Position numbers and translations under genes: made by a program. A stretch of DNA of 55,063 nt from Alphaproteobacteria bacterium (lineage in GTDB: Bacteria; Pseudomonadota; Alphaproteobacteria; CAAHEQ01; UBA3637): NCBI GenBank assembly GCA_017412085.1, contig JAFPYS010000020.1, forward strand, positions 1 through 55,063, read 5' to 3'. The notes beneath the pieces were generated by a model. It saw only the letters and a program-made list of their open reading frames with translations, was not told the origin of the DNA and ran no database searches. Positions 52,796 through 55,063 of the stretch are shown here, in pieces; the stretch's first letter is position 1, and the number at the start of each line of letters is the position of its first letter.

Positions 52796-53513
52796 ATCGA
52801 TTCCACTCATACATCGCCACGGCCGCCGCATTCGAAACATTTAACGATTCGATGGCTGGATTCATTGGCAATTTGACAACCATGTCACAATTTTCCATTG
52901 TCAGACGCCGCATGCCATCTTCTGCGCCAAAAATCATCACACATTTTTTAGGAAGCTTATGATCGGTAATGAAATCCTTCGCATATCCATCCAACCCAAC
53001 ACACCAAAAACCCACCTTTTTGAGCATCTCCATCGCCCGGGCCAAATTTGACACACGGATCAGTGGAATTAACTCTGTTGCCCCACTCGCTGACTTTGCC
53101 AACACTCCTGTTTCATTCGGCGCCCCAGCCTCTGGCATAATAACTGCCTCTGCATGAAAGGCCACCGCGGAACGCATAATTGCACCAATGTTGTGAGGAT
53201 CCGTTACTTGATCCAAAATAACGATAAGGCATTTTTCTTTGTTTTCAACACTTGCAATAAAATCCTTCAAATCAACCGGCGGCAAAGGATCACATTTTGC
53301 CACAATTCCTTGATGAACCGCCCCCGGCCCCACCAATAAGTCCAACGAATGACGATCCGCCGGACGAACGGGTAAATTTGAAGGCAAATGCATCTCTGCC
53401 AACGTTTCTTTCATCGCATAAATTTCTTTTATCTTGCGCCGCGGATTTTTAACGGCCAAAGAAACGACGTGTTTTCCGTACAGGAACAACTCTTTTGAGC
53501 CTTGGTTCTTCAT
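52776..53513 (-). CDS. rlmB: 23S rRNA (guanosine-2'-O-)-methyltransferase RlmB
   Basis: This SpoU/TrmH-family enzyme methylates a 23S rRNA guanosine. The 245 residues have an N-terminal substrate-binding part (ELFLYGKHVVSLAVKNPRRK) and a SPOUT knot with VILDQVTDPHNIGAIMRSAVAF (near 112-133), CVMIFGAEDGMRRLTM and PMNPAIESLNVSNAAAVAMYEW. All three motifs are intact. The 5' end overlaps the upstream HAD gene by 65 bases. rlmB beside tRNA-Tyr is a common alphaproteobacterial arrangement. Confidence 0.95.
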   Translation of the reverse strand: MKNQGSKELFLYGKHVVSLAVKNPRRKIKEIYAMKETLAEMHLPSNLPVRPADRHSLDLLVGPGAVHQGIVAKCDPLPPVDLKDFIASVENKEKCLIVILDQVTDPHNIGAIMRSAVAFHAEAVIMPEAGAPNETGVLAKSASGATELIPLIRVSNLARAMEMLKKVGFWCVGLDGYAKDFITDHKLPKKCVMIFGAEDGMRRLTMENCDMVVKLPMNPAIESLNVSNAAAVAMYEWNRFIDSPK

Positions 53514-54159
53514 AAACTATCCTCCTTAAAATCATTTTGGTATCATATGGTGTTTCAACAAGATTGGCCTGTAATCCCTGCGCCAAAGCGACATCACAAA
53601 CATCTTGCGTATCATCCAGCAACAAAACATCCTGTGGTTGCTGACCTATTTGTGCACACAAATCTGTTAACTGCGTCCCTGTTTTCTTGGGGTGAAAAAC
53701 ACCATCATAAAAAGTATCTTCAATTGTAATGGTGTGTATTTTCAATGAAGCAATATCTTGTTGACCAGCCCCTTTTAAACAATTTAATACTTTTTGTAAA
53801 TGTGGTGCCGTGTTATTGGTCACAATATAGACAGGAAGTTTGGTCCCGCACATTCTTAATAATCGCAACATATCCCAATCCTCAGGGATCCGACTATAAT
53901 CCGTATTTTTTACCATTTCTCGTGCAAAAACATTAAAATCAATTTGGCGCTCTTGACATAGCGCTAAAGCGGCATTTAACAAACCATGCACGCCATTGGC
54001 CTTCAGCCTTGCACGCACTGGCGCTAGCGCATCTTTCGGAATACCCAATATATCCAAAGCTTTTCCAAAAGCAACGACCGCCATATCATAGTATGTGCAA
54101 TTTTGTTTGTTATATAACGTGCCATCACAATCTGCAAAAATAGCTTTTATATTTTTCAT
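53449..54159 (-). CDS. HAD-family hydrolase (copy 1 of tandem pair)
   Basis: A 236-residue HAD phosphatase. Motif I is FADCDGTLYNKQ (Asp nucleophile near residue 9), motif II IVTNNTAPH, and the final acidic motif VLLLDDTQDV (near 185). The helical cap lies between about residues 20 and 100. It resembles pyrimidine 5'-nucleotidase-like HADs, but the substrate is unknown. It is about half-identical in motif order to the gene just upstream and overlaps it by four bases. A basic tail (RVVPVRKTRRFFGR) runs 65 bases into rlmB. Confidence 0.85.
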   Translation of the reverse strand: MKNIKAIFADCDGTLYNKQNCTYYDMAVVAFGKALDILGIPKDALAPVRARLKANGVHGLLNAALALCQERQIDFNVFAREMVKNTDYSRIPEDWDMLRLLRMCGTKLPVYIVTNNTAPHLQKVLNCLKGAGQQDIASLKIHTITIEDTFYDGVFHPKKTGTQLTDLCAQIGQQPQDVLLLDDTQDVCDVALAQGLQANLVETPYDTKMILRRIVYEEPRLKRVVPVRKTRRFFGR

Positions 54160-54806
54160 GCAATAAAGCCTCTTAAAATTTCTTTGGTTTCTTTGGGGGA
54201 GGAAATAAGATACGCCTGCAACCCTTGAGCCAACGCCACTTTATAAACATTTTCAGAATCGTCCAGCAACAATACCTCTTCTGGTTTTAAACCACTTTGC
54301 GCACACAACTCAGTCAACATATTTTCCATTTTTTTCGAATGGAAAATGCCATCCTTTAATGTATCTTCAATGGCCACAAATTTCACACCCAATTCTTTTT
54401 GTACATCTTTAAAAGGAACGCCCCCTTTCAAATAAGCAAAAATTTTTTCCACATGCACGCGCGTGTTGTTTGTCACGATATAGACAGGAAGTTTTACTTT
54501 CTTCAACAAATCAAGTAATTCTAAATCCTTTGATATACGGCGATAATTGATATTGTTAACCAGTTTTTGGGCAAATTCAGCAAACTCAATATCGTGTCTT
54601 TGACACAGGGCTAATACTGCATTAAAAAATCCCCGTATCTTGTTCTTCTTTAATTTGGCATGTATTTCGTCAAATTCATCGAGGAATAAGTTATATTCAG
54701 CCAATGTTTTTCCAAGCCCCACCGTTGTAATATCTTCATCTGTGCATTCTTTTTTATCATAAAGCACGCCATCGCAATCAATAAAAAGGGCTTTCACATT
54801 TTTCAT
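54156..54806 (-). CDS. HAD-family hydrolase (copy 2 of tandem pair)
   Basis: A 216-residue HAD phosphatase with motif I FIDCDGVLYDKK, motif II IVTNNTRVH and the acidic motif VLLLDDSENV. It is a tandem paralogue of the downstream gene, sharing the AVLALCQ cap helix and the LAQGLQAYL end. The start was chosen at MKNVKALF (54806). There is no ribosome site; a TATAAT ends seven bases before the ATG, so the message is predicted to be leaderless. It is the first gene of the HAD-HAD-rlmB unit. Confidence 0.82.
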   Translation of the reverse strand: MKNVKALFIDCDGVLYDKKECTDEDITTVGLGKTLAEYNLFLDEFDEIHAKLKKNKIRGFFNAVLALCQRHDIEFAEFAQKLVNNINYRRISKDLELLDLLKKVKLPVYIVTNNTRVHVEKIFAYLKGGVPFKDVQKELGVKFVAIEDTLKDGIFHSKKMENMLTELCAQSGLKPEEVLLLDDSENVYKVALAQGLQAYLISSPKETKEILRGFIA

Positions 54807-54813
54807 ATTGGTA

Positions 54814-54842
54814 ATTATACAAAAAAGCACTTGACAAAGCAA
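54814..54842 (-). promoter_or_regulatory. Promoter giving a leaderless HAD mRNA
   Basis: On the minus strand: -35 TTGCTT (54837-54842), 17-base spacer, perfect -10 TATAAT (54814-54819). The expected start point coincides with the ATG. Confidence 0.65.
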
Positions 54843-54859
54843 CAAAAAAACGGCATAAT
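54831..54859 (+). promoter_or_regulatory. Promoter of the tRNA-Tyr/tRNA-Gly operon
   Basis: Perfect -35 TTGACA (54831-54836), 17-base spacer, -10 CATAAT (54854-54859). It overlaps the divergent HAD promoter. Confidence 0.7.
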
Positions 54860-54899
54860 ATTGCTACTTTGTTTTTCAACGAAACAAAGGGCACCTTGT

Positions 54900-54985
54900 G
54901 GAAAGGTGGGTGAGTGGTTAAAGCCAACAGACTGTAAATCTGTCCTCTTTTGAGTTCGCTGGTTCGAATCCAGCCCTTTCCACCA
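54900..54985 (+). tRNA. tRNA-Tyr (anticodon GTA)
   Basis: An 86-base type II tRNA with long variable arm. The acceptor GGAAAGG pairs with CCTTTCC, the anticodon loop is CTGTAAA, and CCA is encoded. Confidence 0.96.
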
Positions 54986-54986
54986 T

Positions 54987-55021
54987 TTTTAACAGCATCT
55001 TTTAGGAAGGTATTGTTAAAA
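54987..55021. repeat. Inverted repeat between two tRNA genes
   Basis: 8-bp arms TTTTAACA/TGTTAAAA around 19 bases, linking tRNA-Tyr and tRNA-Gly. It is a possible processing hairpin. Confidence 0.4.
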
Positions 55022-55028
55022 GTCAGGT

Positions 55029-55063
55029 GCGGGTGTAGCACAATGGTAGTGCAGCAGCCTTCC
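55029..55063 (+). tRNA. tRNA-Gly (anticodon TCC), cut by the window end
   Basis: The first 35 bases of a tRNA-Gly: GCGGGTG acceptor strand, a D arm with GCACAATGGTAGTGC, and an anticodon loop reaching TTCC. The 3' half lies outside the window. Confidence 0.85.

Overview
The window looks like a piece of an AT-rich alphaproteobacterial chromosome. The evidence is a CtrA-type cell-cycle regulator with a TTAA-N7-TTAA box in its own promoter, a short DnaA-like HdaA protein, an alphaproteobacterial LexA box (GAAC-N7-GAAC), and a complete set of lipid A and lipoprotein-carrier genes (lpxC, lpxK, lpxL, kdtA, lolA). Rubrerythrin and the low GC content would fit an uncultured gut or otherwise oxygen-poor Rhodospirillales-like lineage; that placement is inference.

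Layout. 1-6.4 kb: groES-groEL, a YqaA-type membrane protein, two small lipoproteins, two outer-membrane barrels, a cyclophilin and a PH-domain protein. 6.4-17.4 kb: an MFS/acyltransferase/acyl-ACP synthetase fusion, comM, a PAS protein with no kinase, tRNA-Thr, the lpxL-lpxK-kdtA operon and a winged-helix protein with no receiver. 17.4-25 kb: a tight minus-strand operon (DUF2066, AI-2E-type permease, hdaA, ftsK, lolA, ankyrin protein), then hinT and lpxC. 25-33.2 kb: an Asd-like pseudoenzyme, an M23 peptidase, a histidine kinase with a periplasmic solute-binding protein, a barrel, a Sel1 protein and rubrerythrin. 33.3-37 kb: a giant Cys-rich prepilin-like protein behind tRNA-His. 37.3-42.3 kb: a MoxR-DUF58-DUF4381 operon without its usual von Willebrand genes, rpmG, ctrA, a YgjP-like metallopeptidase and a SixA-like protein that has lost its catalytic residues.

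42.3-52.0 kb is the most interesting part. It is a compact minus-strand cluster of podovirus-type virion genes: portal, scaffold, capsid, two tail-tube/adaptor proteins, a small internal protein, terminase genes, a SleB-type hydrolase and holin-like proteins. No integrase, replication gene, RNA polymerase or tail spike is visible. Its upstream promoter overlaps a host-type LexA box. A second promoter in front of the portal gene carries an 18-bp perfect palindrome and is followed by a terminator-like hairpin, an arrangement like phage late antitermination control. It is either a degenerate SOS-inducible prophage or a domesticated, gene-transfer-agent-like particle.

52.1-55 kb returns to host genes: an S24-type repressor, rlmB, two tandem HAD hydrolases, and the start of a tRNA-Tyr/tRNA-Gly operon that runs off the window. 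No intergenic stretch exceeds 300 bases.
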